DNA of 32,505 nucleotides from Opitutia bacterium Tous-C8FEB (GTDB lineage: Bacteria; Verrucomicrobiota; Verrucomicrobiia; Opitutales; Opitutaceae): assembly GCA_002304435.1 (NCBI GenBank), contig NEUZ01000014.1, positions 1-32,505 on the forward strand, in the 5' to 3' direction. Made by a program: the position numbers and the translations under genes. The notes beneath the pieces are model-generated. The model made no database searches, was not told the origin of the DNA, and saw only the letters and a program-made list of their open reading frames with translations. Shown in pieces: positions 10,944-18,506 of this stretch (position 1 is its first letter; the number at the start of each line of letters is the position of its first letter).

Positions 10944-12380
10944 TCACTTGTGATCCCAAGGGAAACGCACCGCAGCCCGCGGGTGTTTCCAGACCTCGAA
11001 GACGGAGAACATCTTGCCTGGATTGAGGATGCCCGCCGGGTCCAAGGCTCGCTTCACCGCCTGCATCGCCCGAATCTGCGCCGGCGAATGCTGGATCCGC
11101 AGGAAGGGCGTCTTCGCCAAACCGATCCCGTGCTCGCCGGAGATCGCCCCGCCGAGAGCGACGACCTCCCTCATCAGCCGCCGCACCGCGCGTTCCGCCG
11201 CCCGCCGCTCCCGCGCCACGGCCTGGTGATACATAATGTTCACGTGCAGGTTCCCGTCCGCGAGGTGACCGAAGGTCGGGATCGCGAGGCCCGACTCCCG
11301 CCGGAGCCGGACCAGGAACCGCGCGAGCGCGAGGTAGCTCCGCATCGGCACGACGACGTCCTCGTTCAGCTTCGCATCGCCCAGCTCGAACATCGCACCG
11401 GAGCATTTGCGGCGGACCGCCCAAAGTTGCTCCGCTTCCGCGCGGGAACGAGCCGCTCGATGGGCCTGCGCGTGCGCTTCCGCCCACGCCCGCACCAGCG
11501 GTCTCAGCTCCCGCAGTTCGCCGCGCGAGCCGGCGAACTCGAGTAGAATCACGGCGCGGCCGGGCTGCCCGGGAAACACCGCTCGGCCGGTGGCGCGCTC
11601 CGCGCAGCGCACGCTGTCCCGGTCGAGGAACTCGCAAATCGTCGGCTGCACCCGAGCGCGAAACAGGGCCAGCGCCGCCCGCAGCGCCGCCGCCTCGTCG
11701 CGGAACGCGGTCAACAGCGTCCAGCGCTCCGCCGGCCGCGGGAGGAGCTTCAGCACCGCGCCGGTCACGACTCCGAGCATCCCCTCCGCGCCGATCCAGA
11801 GGTCGCGCAGGTTGAAGCCGGCGGAAAACTTCTTGGTCGGGGTGCCCCATTCCACCGCCTCGCCGGTGGGCAGGTAGCCGCGCAGGGAGATCACGAAGTC
11901 ACGGGTGACGCCGTGCTTGCCCCCGTGCATCCCGCCCGCGTTGCAGGCGATGTTGCCGCCGATGGTGCAGTACTCCCGCGAGGAGGGGTCGGGCGGATAA
12001 AACCAACCAGCGTCCTCCGCGGCCCGCTGCAGCGCGGCCACATTGGCGCCGGCCTGCACGTGCGCCATCCCCGCTTCCGCGTCGATGCGGATGGCGTCAA
12101 GGCCCAGCAGATCGAGAACCCAGCCCCCGTGAATGGGCACCGCCGAGCCGGTGAGCGTCGTACCGCGGCCCCGGGTCGTAACCGGAACTCGGTACCGGTT
12201 CGCGAGAGCAAGGACCACCCCGACGTCGGCCTCGCGACGCACGCGGATGCGTGCCTCCGGCAGGAAGGAAAGCTTGGATCCGTCGAGACCCGCTTCGGCC
12301 AGCTCGGCCTCGTCCGTCCGAACCACGCGCGCCCCGAGTCGGCGCCGCAGGGCGGCGGTGGCGGCGGGAAAGCGCTTCAT
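10944..12380 (-). CDS. FAD-linked 2-hydroxyacid dehydrogenase/oxidase (GlcD/D-lactate dehydrogenase type)
   Basis: Flavoenzyme of the vanillyl-alcohol-oxidase fold, predicted to oxidise a D-2-hydroxyacid such as D-lactate or glycolate to the 2-keto acid (478 aa). The FAD_binding_4 domain occupies about residues 42-175, with RGRGTTLTG (70-78) and the GGNIACNAGG block (141-150). The FAD-oxidase C domain runs from about 215 to 465 and ends with GEHGIG (415-420) and the LDPAGILNPGKMF signature. No iron-sulfur domain is fused and no GlcE/GlcF partner is adjacent. Its start lies 11 bases after the stop of the LarA-like gene on the same strand, so the two are probably co-transcribed. A racemase/epimerase next to a D-specific dehydrogenase would let the cell oxidise the other isomer. 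The exact substrate is unknown. Confidence 0.88.
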   Translation of the reverse strand: MKRFPAATAALRRRLGARVVRTDEAELAEAGLDGSKLSFLPEARIRVRREADVGVVLALANRYRVPVTTRGRGTTLTGSAVPIHGGWVLDLLGLDAIRIDAEAGMAHVQAGANVAALQRAAEDAGWFYPPDPSSREYCTIGGNIACNAGGMHGGKHGVTRDFVISLRGYLPTGEAVEWGTPTKKFSAGFNLRDLWIGAEGMLGVVTGAVLKLLPRPAERWTLLTAFRDEAAALRAALALFRARVQPTICEFLDRDSVRCAERATGRAVFPGQPGRAVILLEFAGSRGELRELRPLVRAWAEAHAQAHRAARSRAEAEQLWAVRRKCSGAMFELGDAKLNEDVVVPMRSYLALARFLVRLRRESGLAIPTFGHLADGNLHVNIMYHQAVARERRAAERAVRRLMREVVALGGAISGEHGIGLAKTPFLRIQHSPAQIRAMQAVKRALDPAGILNPGKMFSVFEVWKHPRAAVRFPWDHK

Positions 12381-12391
12381 CGCGGGCGCGC

Positions 12392-13666
12392 TCAGGCGCT
12401 AAACCGCCCCCGGTAGGCCCAGAGGCCAAGGGCCGGGTTGGAAATGTAGAAGATGCGCTCGCCGTCGGGCAACGTGTTCCAGCCGTCGCGGAGCCGGGCG
12501 GGGTCGTAGCGCCGGGTGGTCTCAGCGAGGTCCGCCCATTTGAACCCGACGCCCTCGATCTCGGCGCGGGAGAGGTGGCCCGGGGAATAGGTGATCCCGA
12601 AGCGGCCCTCGCTCGAGCCGTGGATCAGGTGGGCGGCGGCGCTCAGGTTCTGCTGGAGCTCCGGGTTCGCCCGGGTCGCCGCTAGGGTAGACGGCGTGCC
12701 CCGGTAGCCGTACTTGCGGATGAGCCGGTCGATCTCGTGGTCCTCGCCGAACTCGCGCAGCCCGGGGGCGAGGATGACAAGTTCACCGCCGTCGGCCATC
12801 GCCATCCGGGTGCGGTAGACCGCCTTGTTGCCGAGCCAAGTGCTCTTGAATTCGGCCGGATCGAGATGAACCACCACTTTCTCGAGCGGGGCCTCCAGCA
12901 TCTCGAAGTTAACCTCCAGCGAGAGCGCGGCCGCGCGGTTGAACACCTCCGCGTCATCCCCGATGAAGAGCCCGCGGACCTCCAGCGCCCCGCTCGCGCC
13001 TCGGGCCACCACGGTGTGGACGTAGACGATTGGGAGGTGCTTGGTGAAGTGCTCGCCGGCGTAGTTCAGGATGCGTCGGACGGGCGTGTCCGCGCGGCCC
13101 ATCATCCGCTCCATCCCGTAGGCGGCGCCAACGAAATGGCTCTTATTGATTCCCTCCACCCCGCCCGTGCCGACGAAGATATTCTTGTTGTAGTTGGCCA
13201 TCCCGATGACCTCGTGGGGCACCACCTGGCCGATCGATAGGATGAGGTCGTGGCCGCCCTCCGCGATCAGGTTCGCGACCTGGGCCGGCCACGGGAACTC
13301 CACCGCGCCCTCGGAGACCGTCCGGACGAACTCCGCCGGCACGGTGCCGACCGTCGTGATGCCGGTGCGCCAGTTGTGCACCCGGAAGCGGTCGGCCGGC
13401 ACGGTCGGAAACATCTCGTGGAGCTGTTCCGGCGTCATCGGCGAGTGCGTCCCGAGCGCGGGCAGGACGTCGGTCAGCCGGTCCCCGTAGTACTCGTGGA
13501 CAAGGCAGGTGAGCGGTCCAGCCTGGGAGTGGAACCGCGTGAAATCCGGGGGCACGGCGAGGACGCGGCGGCGCGGCCCTAGGCGGTCCAGCGCGGCGCG
13601 CACGCCGGCGCGGAGGTCTTCAGCGGTGAGTCGGTCGGTCGCGGAGCCGCGGGCGAAGTAGAGCAT
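12392..13666 (-). CDS. LarA-superfamily nickel-pincer racemase/epimerase
   Basis: 424 aa member of the lactate racemase (LarA, DUF2088) superfamily, which uses a nickel-pincer nucleotide cofactor to shift hydride at the C2 of 2-hydroxyacids. The active-site set maps onto Lactobacillus plantarum LarA with matching spacing. D41 and R44 in PPDFTR correspond to D72/R75, H74 in GTH to H108, H151 to H174, the cofactor-anchoring K161 to K184, and the nickel ligand H177 to H200. The superfamily contains lactate, malate and phenyllactate racemases and D-gluconate 2-epimerases. The two neighbouring 2-keto-3-deoxygluconate-type kinases favour an aldonic acid, such as gluconate/mannonate, over lactate (inference). 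The cofactor genes larB, larC and larE are not in the window. Its ATG is immediately preceded by the T-run of an intrinsic terminator and no Shine-Dalgarno sequence is present. Confidence 0.88.
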   Translation of the reverse strand: MLYFARGSATDRLTAEDLRAGVRAALDRLGPRRRVLAVPPDFTRFHSQAGPLTCLVHEYYGDRLTDVLPALGTHSPMTPEQLHEMFPTVPADRFRVHNWRTGITTVGTVPAEFVRTVSEGAVEFPWPAQVANLIAEGGHDLILSIGQVVPHEVIGMANYNKNIFVGTGGVEGINKSHFVGAAYGMERMMGRADTPVRRILNYAGEHFTKHLPIVYVHTVVARGASGALEVRGLFIGDDAEVFNRAAALSLEVNFEMLEAPLEKVVVHLDPAEFKSTWLGNKAVYRTRMAMADGGELVILAPGLREFGEDHEIDRLIRKYGYRGTPSTLAATRANPELQQNLSAAAHLIHGSSEGRFGITYSPGHLSRAEIEGVGFKWADLAETTRRYDPARLRDGWNTLPDGERIFYISNPALGLWAYRGRFSA

Positions 13667-13667
13667 G

Positions 13668-13695
13668 AAAAAGGGCGGCCGTGAACGGGCCGCCC
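13668..13695 (-). terminator. Intrinsic terminator abutting the LarA-like start codon
   Basis: On the minus strand, a perfect 8-bp GGGCGGCC/GGCCGCCC stem (arms 13688-13695 and 13673-13680) with a 7-base loop is followed directly by five T residues (13672-13668), then a single C and the ATG of the LarA-like gene. It lies 33 bases after the stop of the kinase gene. This is the only clear canonical intrinsic terminator seen in the window. It may end the kinase transcript or act as an attenuator for the LarA-like gene. Confidence 0.75.
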
Positions 13696-13728
13696 GGGGA
13701 GGTTGCGCGCCGGCTGGCGGCGGTCAAC

Positions 13729-14811
13729 TCAGCGTTGGATGCGTGCGGAGCCGCCCTTGGCGAAGGCCTGCACCTGCTCGACCGTCGCCATCGTGGTGTC
13801 GCCGGGGAAGGTGGTCAGCAGCGCGCCGTGGGACCAGCCCAGGTTCACCGCCTCCTGCTCCGAGGCCCCGGACAGCAGCCCGTAGATGAAGCCCGCGGCG
13901 TAGCCGTCGCCGCCGCCCACGCGGTCCACCACATCGAGCTCGCAGGTCGGCGACTGGTAGGTCTTGCCGTTCATCCAGGCGACCGCGCCCCACGTGTGGC
14001 GATTCGTCGAGTGCACTTCGCGCAGCGTCGTGGCCACCGCCTTGACGTTGGGGAACTTGCGCACGGCCTTCTCGATCAGCGCGAAGAACGCGGAGGGATC
14101 GAGCTTCGACTTGGACTCCACGTCCTGCCCCTCGATGCCGAGGCCCTTCTGCAGGTCCTCCTCGTTGCCGACCAACACGTCGACGTTGCGGACGATGCGG
14201 CCGAGCACGTCGAGGGCCTTGGACTGGCCGCCCCAGATGTCCCAGAGCTTCGCGCGGTAGTTGAGGTCGAAGGAGGTCACGGCCCCGGCAGCCTTGGCGG
14301 CCTGCATCGCCTCGACGATCAGCTCGCCGGTGGTCTCGGAGAGCGCCGCGAAGATGCCGCCGCTGTGAAACCAGCGCACGCCGGGCCCGAAGATCTCGCC
14401 CCAGTTAAAGTCGCCCGGCTTGAGCTGCGCCGCCGCCTCGTTGCTGCGGTTGTAGAACACGACCGGAGCGCGCACGCCTTGGCCGCGGTCGCTGTACACC
14501 GTGGCCATATTCGGCCCGCGGACGCCATCGTGCTTGAAACGCTTGTAGAACGGCCGCACCCCCATCGCCCGCACCCGCTCCGCGATCAGATCTCCGATGG
14601 GGTAATCGACCATCGCCGAGGCGATGCCAGTATTCAGTCGGAAACAATCGGCCAAGTTGGCCGCGACGTTAAACTCACCGCCACTCACGTGGATGTCGCA
14701 GTGGTTCGCCTTCCGGAACGGGATGATACCCGGGTCGAGGCGATGAATCAGGGCCCCGAGCGACACGAAGTCGAGGGCGCCAGAGGGACGAAGGTTGAGA
14801 CCGTGGTTCAT
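13729..14811 (-). CDS. PfkB-family sugar kinase, 2-keto-3-deoxygluconate kinase-like (copy 1)
   Basis: Ribokinase/PfkB-family kinase (about 360 aa) predicted to phosphorylate a sugar acid such as 2-keto-3-deoxygluconate. The N-terminal SLGALIHRLDPG and GGEFNVAANL (44-53) segments match the family substrate lid and GG motif. The C-terminal signature DRVGGGDGY (296-304) holds the catalytic base D302, with GGGD in place of the commoner GAGD. Long blocks are nearly identical to the second kinase at 16610-17707 (QLKPGDF, GGIFAALS, DLNYR, GNEED), so the two are paralogues. Two ATG codons (14817, 14811) are equally possible starts. Upstream is the only AT-rich patch of the region (TAAATT on the minus strand, 14872-14877), a weak -10 candidate. 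An intrinsic terminator lies 33 bases downstream, before the LarA-like gene. Confidence 0.85.
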   Translation of the reverse strand: MNHGLNLRPSGALDFVSLGALIHRLDPGIIPFRKANHCDIHVSGGEFNVAANLADCFRLNTGIASAMVDYPIGDLIAERVRAMGVRPFYKRFKHDGVRGPNMATVYSDRGQGVRAPVVFYNRSNEAAAQLKPGDFNWGEIFGPGVRWFHSGGIFAALSETTGELIVEAMQAAKAAGAVTSFDLNYRAKLWDIWGGQSKALDVLGRIVRNVDVLVGNEEDLQKGLGIEGQDVESKSKLDPSAFFALIEKAVRKFPNVKAVATTLREVHSTNRHTWGAVAWMNGKTYQSPTCELDVVDRVGGGDGYAAGFIYGLLSGASEQEAVNLGWSHGALLTTFPGDTTMATVEQVQAFAKGGSARIQR

Positions 14812-14943
14812 AGGCATCTGGGAAGGATTGGGACGGAGGAGGTCGGCGGAACACCGCGTCGCCCCCACCTTAATTTAGTCGGCGAGGCTCGCCGCCGGCG
14901 GGCCGCTGGGTCAAGAGCAGACCCTCGGCCGGGCCACACCGCC

Positions 14944-15144
14944 TCAGGCGGCCAGCGGCCGCTCCTCCCGCCGCCAGGTCGAGGGGAGCCACCCATCCGG
15001 ATCCGGCGGCGGCAGCCCGGGATCCTCGTCCGGACCGGGCGGGGCCTGCTCCGCCTCATCGCGGAGACGCTGCTGACGGCGGGCCACCTGGCGGTGGGAA
15101 TCCCAAAGGCCAAAACCGGTGCGCCGGGAGGGTTGCGGGTTCAT
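14944..15144 (-). CDS. Possible small hypothetical protein (66 aa)
   Basis: This short open frame fills most of the roughly 400-base space between the kinase and histidine kinase genes. Its codons favour G or C at the third position like the neighbouring genes. The product is proline- and arginine-rich and highly charged, with four tryptophans and a proline/aspartate-rich middle; no signal peptide, membrane segment or known motif is visible. I do not recognise it. The rest of this space (14818-14943 and 15145-15231) holds no other gene I can support and should contain the promoters for the kinase (leftward) and the histidine kinase (rightward). Confidence 0.35.
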   Translation of the reverse strand: MNPQPSRRTGFGLWDSHRQVARRQQRLRDEAEQAPPGPDEDPGLPPPDPDGWLPSTWRREERPLAA

Positions 15145-15231
15145 CGCATCACTTTACCCCCGGGGTGGGACATCCGTCGGCCCATCCTACCCGAACTTGC
15201 GCCCCGGTGCCGGATGGGACACCCTGCAGGG

Positions 15232-16569
15232 ATGCCCGCCGCCGGCGCCCCCCCTTCCCCTCCCCCGGGCGCTGACCCGGCTAAAGCGCTGCCCCGCGAC
15301 CGCCGCGAGGCTGTGGTCGCGGCCGTGGCCACCGCCGTTGGCCTGATGGCGGGAACCCTTCCCACACGCGAGTTTGCCGGACCGGTGCTGCGGCTGCTGG
15401 GCGAGGCCAGCGGCGTCAGCCGGGTCTACCTCTTCGATTTCCAACGCAAGGCCGACGGCCGCTACCTCGTCACGCAACGTTACGAGTGGACCGCGCCCGG
15501 CATCTCCCCCCAGATCGACAATCCCGACCTGCAAGGGCTGGATATGGTCGTGGCCGGGTTTGGCCGCTGGCAGGAGGTGCTGCTGCGGGGTGAACCAGTG
15601 GTGGGCGAGATCGCGGAGTTTCCCGTTTCGGAACGGCCGATCCTCGAGGCGCAGCAGATCCTTTCCCTGCTGGTGCAGCCCGTCTTCGCCGGCACCCGCA
15701 TCCACGGGATGATCGGCTTCGATGCGTGCGCCCCCCGCGAGCCGTGGAACGGATTCGAAGTCTCCGTGCTCCGCATCGCTGCGCAAGCGTGGGGCGCCGC
15801 GGTGCTGCGCGAGGAGCACGACGCCCAGCTGCGGCATATGCAGCGGATGGAGGCGATGGGGCGGATGGCGGGCGGCGTGGCCCACGACTTCAACAACGTC
15901 CTCAGCGTGGTTGGCGGAGCGGTCGAGGCGCTGCAAGGGAACGGTGCGGCCCCCGTCCCCACGGCCAACGACCGCTACGGCCGGATCCTCCGCCACGCCC
16001 TCGACCAAGGGCGGGGGCTGACCCGCCGGTTGCTTGACTTCAGCCGCCCCGACAGCGGTCAGGCGCGGGAGTTGGATCTCGGCGAGATGGTCACGCGCGC
16101 GCTTCCGCTCCTGCGTCAAGCGGCCGGCAGCCAAGTCCGCGTGGAACTCGGCCGGACCCCGGCGCCCCGCGTCCGGATCGACCCCGTGCAATGCGAGCAG
16201 GTGCTGCTCAACCTCGTGATCAACGCGCGCGACGCGATGCCCAAGGGCGGCCGGGTACGGCTGGAGGTCGGCCCGGATTCCGGGGCCACCGCGGCGCCCG
16301 CGGGCGCCGGTGGACGGACACTGTTGCGTGTCACGGACAACGGTCCGGGCATCCCGCCAGCCCTGCGCGACCAGATCTTCGAACCCTTTTTCACCACCAA
16401 GGCGGCGCGTGGCGGGACCGGGTTGGGGCTTTCCACCGCGTACGCGATCATCACCGCCCACGGCGGTACCCTGCGGCTGGGGCCCGCCGGCGGCACCGGC
16501 GCGGAGTTCCTCATCTCCTTACCCGCCGCGGGGCCCGCGCGCCCCCGCCGCGCGCGCGCCGCAGGTTGA
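15232..16569 (+). CDS. Soluble GAF-domain sensor histidine kinase
   Basis: Two-component histidine kinase (445 aa) with no transmembrane segment, hence probably cytoplasmic. A GAF-type sensory domain spans about residues 45-195 (ending DACAPREPWNGFEV). A short helix leads to the HisKA domain with the phosphoacceptor H218 in GGVAHDFNNVL. The HATPase domain has the N box NLVINARDAM (327-336), G1 box DNGPGIP (369-375), F box FEPFFTT and G2 box GTGLGL (395-400). The GVAHDFNN type H-box is common in hybrid and NtrB-like kinases, but there is no receiver domain here and no response-regulator gene in the window. An ATG 18 bases upstream (15214) is an alternative start. It lies 40 bases ahead of the second sugar kinase on the same strand, which may place it in that operon. 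Confidence 0.88.
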   Translation: MPAAGAPPSPPPGADPAKALPRDRREAVVAAVATAVGLMAGTLPTREFAGPVLRLLGEASGVSRVYLFDFQRKADGRYLVTQRYEWTAPGISPQIDNPDLQGLDMVVAGFGRWQEVLLRGEPVVGEIAEFPVSERPILEAQQILSLLVQPVFAGTRIHGMIGFDACAPREPWNGFEVSVLRIAAQAWGAAVLREEHDAQLRHMQRMEAMGRMAGGVAHDFNNVLSVVGGAVEALQGNGAAPVPTANDRYGRILRHALDQGRGLTRRLLDFSRPDSGQARELDLGEMVTRALPLLRQAAGSQVRVELGRTPAPRVRIDPVQCEQVLLNLVINARDAMPKGGRVRLEVGPDSGATAAPAGAGGRTLLRVTDNGPGIPPALRDQIFEPFFTTKAARGGTGLGLSTAYAIITAHGGTLRLGPAGGTGAEFLISLPAAGPARPRRARAAG

Positions 16570-16609
16570 CCCGCGCGCGCCCCGCGCCCTAACTTCCGGG
16601 GATCTCCGT

Positions 16610-17707
16610 ATGAGCCTTCCCCTCAAGCCGGCCGGATCCACGGCCTTCGACCAAATCTCCCTCGGCGAAGTGATGCTGCGCCTCGATCCGGGCGAGGGGC
16701 GCATCCGCACCGCTCGCGAGTTCAAGGTCTGGGAAGGCGGCGGGGAGTACAACACCTCGCGCGGCCTCCGGAAGTGCTTCGGCCTCCGCACCGCGGTCTG
16801 CACCGCGTTCGTCGACAACGAGGTGGGGCACCTCGTCGAGGACTGCATCCTCCAAGGGGGCGTCGCGACCGATTTCATCCGCTGGCGCGAGGATGATGGT
16901 ATCGGCCGGACCGTGCGCAACGGGCTGAACTTCACCGAGCGCGGCTTCGGCATCCGCGGGGCCGTGGGCAACTCGGACCGGGGCAACACCGCCGCCTCGC
17001 AGCTGAAGCCGGGGGACTTCGACTGGGACCGCATCTTCGGGCAACTCGGCACACGCTGGTTCCACACCGGGGGCATCTTCGCCGCGCTTTCGGCCTCGAC
17101 GGCCGCGCTCGCCATCGAGGCGGTCCAGGCCGCCAAGCGCCACGGGGTGATCGTCAGCTACGACCTGAATTACCGCCCCTCCCTCTGGAAGACCATCGGC
17201 GGCCTGCGGAAGGCCCAGGAGGTCAACCGCGAGATCGCCCGCCACGTGGACGTGATGATCGGTAACGAGGAGGACTTCACGGCTTCCCTCGGGTTCGAGG
17301 TTCGCGGGGCGGACCACGCGCTCTCCCGGATCGAGACGGAGGCCTTCCAGGAGATGATCGCGACCGCAGTGCGCGAGTTCCCCAACTTCAAGGTGGCCGC
17401 GACCACGCTCCGGCGCGTGATCACCGCGACGCGCAACGACTGGTCCGCGCTCCTCTGGCACGACGGCAAGTTCCACGCGAGCCGGCCCTACCCGGAACTC
17501 GAGATCCTCGATCGGGTTGGCGGTGGTGACAGTTTCGCTTCGGGCCTGCAGTTCGGTTTCCTCGAGTTCAACGACGCGCAGAAGGCGGTCGACTACGGCG
17601 CGGCCCACGGCGCCCTCGCCTCCACCACGCCCGGGGACACCTCGATGGCCACGCGGCGTGAAGTGGAGAAGCAGATCGGCGGCGGCGGCGCCCGGGTGGT
17701 GCGCTGA
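16610..17707 (+). CDS. PfkB-family sugar kinase, 2-keto-3-deoxygluconate kinase-like (copy 2)
   Basis: Second PfkB-family kinase (365 aa), paralogous to the one at 13729-14811 and equally likely to act on a keto-deoxy sugar acid. Substrate motif GGGEYNTSRGL begins at residue 43. The catalytic signature DRVGGGDSF is at 301-309, with D307 as catalytic base. The middle contains the same blocks as copy 1 (QLKPGDF 131-137, GGIFAALS 154-161, DLNYR 185-189, GNEED 218-222). Copies differ in the N-terminal substrate-contact region (GGEYN versus GGEFN, plus the following residues), so they may prefer different epimers. The start at 16610 was chosen because family homology begins there; the frame is open upstream into the histidine kinase. 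A weak GGGGA precedes the ATG. The DTW gene follows after 13 bases. Confidence 0.85.
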   Translation: MSLPLKPAGSTAFDQISLGEVMLRLDPGEGRIRTAREFKVWEGGGEYNTSRGLRKCFGLRTAVCTAFVDNEVGHLVEDCILQGGVATDFIRWREDDGIGRTVRNGLNFTERGFGIRGAVGNSDRGNTAASQLKPGDFDWDRIFGQLGTRWFHTGGIFAALSASTAALAIEAVQAAKRHGVIVSYDLNYRPSLWKTIGGLRKAQEVNREIARHVDVMIGNEEDFTASLGFEVRGADHALSRIETEAFQEMIATAVREFPNFKVAATTLRRVITATRNDWSALLWHDGKFHASRPYPELEILDRVGGGDSFASGLQFGFLEFNDAQKAVDYGAAHGALASTTPGDTSMATRREVEKQIGGGGARVVR

Positions 17708-17720
17708 ACCGCGCCGCCCG

Positions 17721-18506
17721 ATGAGCCGGGAGACCTGCTACCGCTGCTTCTGGCCCCGGCCCCTCTGCTGGTGCCCGTCGCTCGTGCCAATGGCGACGAG
17801 GACCCGCTTCGTGTTCCTGATGCACCCGAAGGAGTACAAGCGGGAGAAGGCCGCCACCGGACGCCTGACGCACCTGTGCCTCCCAAGCAGCCGCATCTTA
17901 ACCGGAGTAGGTTTCGACCAGGATCCGGAACTGCGCGCACTGCTCACCGATCCGGCTTTGCACCCGGTGCTCCTGTTTCCCGGCGCGAACGCGCTCAACC
18001 TGTCGACCGCGGCCGCAACCGGCACGCCAGCGCTCGCTGAACTGCGCACCAGCCTCACCACGCGCACCCTCGTGGTGTTCATTCTCGACGCCACCTGGGC
18101 TCTGGGCCGGAAAATGCTCCGCCTGAGTCCCGTGCTGCAGGCACTGCCCCGACTGATGTTCACGCCCGCCGCGCCCAGCCGCTACGTGATCAAACAGCAG
18201 CCGCATCCGGCCTGCCTCTCGACCTTGGAGGCGACGCACGAACTGCTCACCGCGCTCTCCGCGGCCGGCCTCGATGACTACCCGCTGCCGGCCCAGTTGC
18301 CCGCGGTGTTCGATCGATTGCAGGCCTTCCAGCTCCAGTGCGCCGCCGACCCCGGACGCGTCGGCTACCGCCACCGTCCGTACAAAACGCCGGCCGAACG
18401 TCGCCCCAACACGGGCGCGAGCGGCCGACGCCGGCGGAAACTCTTCGATCTACCCTCCGGCGAAACCTCCGGAAGTCTGCGCGCGGCGGAGTCTAGCCCG
18501 CCTTGA
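17721..18506 (+). CDS. DTW-domain tRNA-uridine aminocarboxypropyltransferase-like protein
   Basis: DTW-domain protein (261 aa). Characterised relatives (TapT/YfiP, TuaA) transfer the 3-amino-3-carboxypropyl group of S-adenosylmethionine to uridine in tRNA, giving acp3U. The N-terminal zinc-type cysteine cluster CX2CX6CXC is present (C6, C9, C16, C18). The MHPKE...KR...TGRL block follows at about 34-49. The family DxTW motif is D123-A-T-W126, and the SRYVIKQQP...STLEA block is at about 153-171. The C-terminal 40 residues are basic and look disordered. It starts 13 bases after the second sugar kinase and so is probably transcribed with it, with no obvious metabolic link. Its last 14 bases overlap the 3' end of the convergent acyltransferase/synthetase gene. 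Confidence 0.87.
   Translation: MSRETCYRCFWPRPLCWCPSLVPMATRTRFVFLMHPKEYKREKAATGRLTHLCLPSSRILTGVGFDQDPELRALLTDPALHPVLLFPGANALNLSTAAATGTPALAELRTSLTTRTLVVFILDATWALGRKMLRLSPVLQALPRLMFTPAAPSRYVIKQQPHPACLSTLEATHELLTALSAAGLDDYPLPAQLPAVFDRLQAFQLQCAADPGRVGYRHRPYKTPAERRPNTGASGRRRRKLFDLPSGETSGSLRAAESSPP

Noticed and set aside
13681-15213. Long open frame on the plus strand upstream of and continuous with the histidine kinase, giving a 962-residue product
   Set aside because: It runs antisense to the first sugar kinase, has low-complexity, histidine- and arginine-rich translation without domains, and is explained by high GC content removing stop codons. The kinase domains begin only after 15214.
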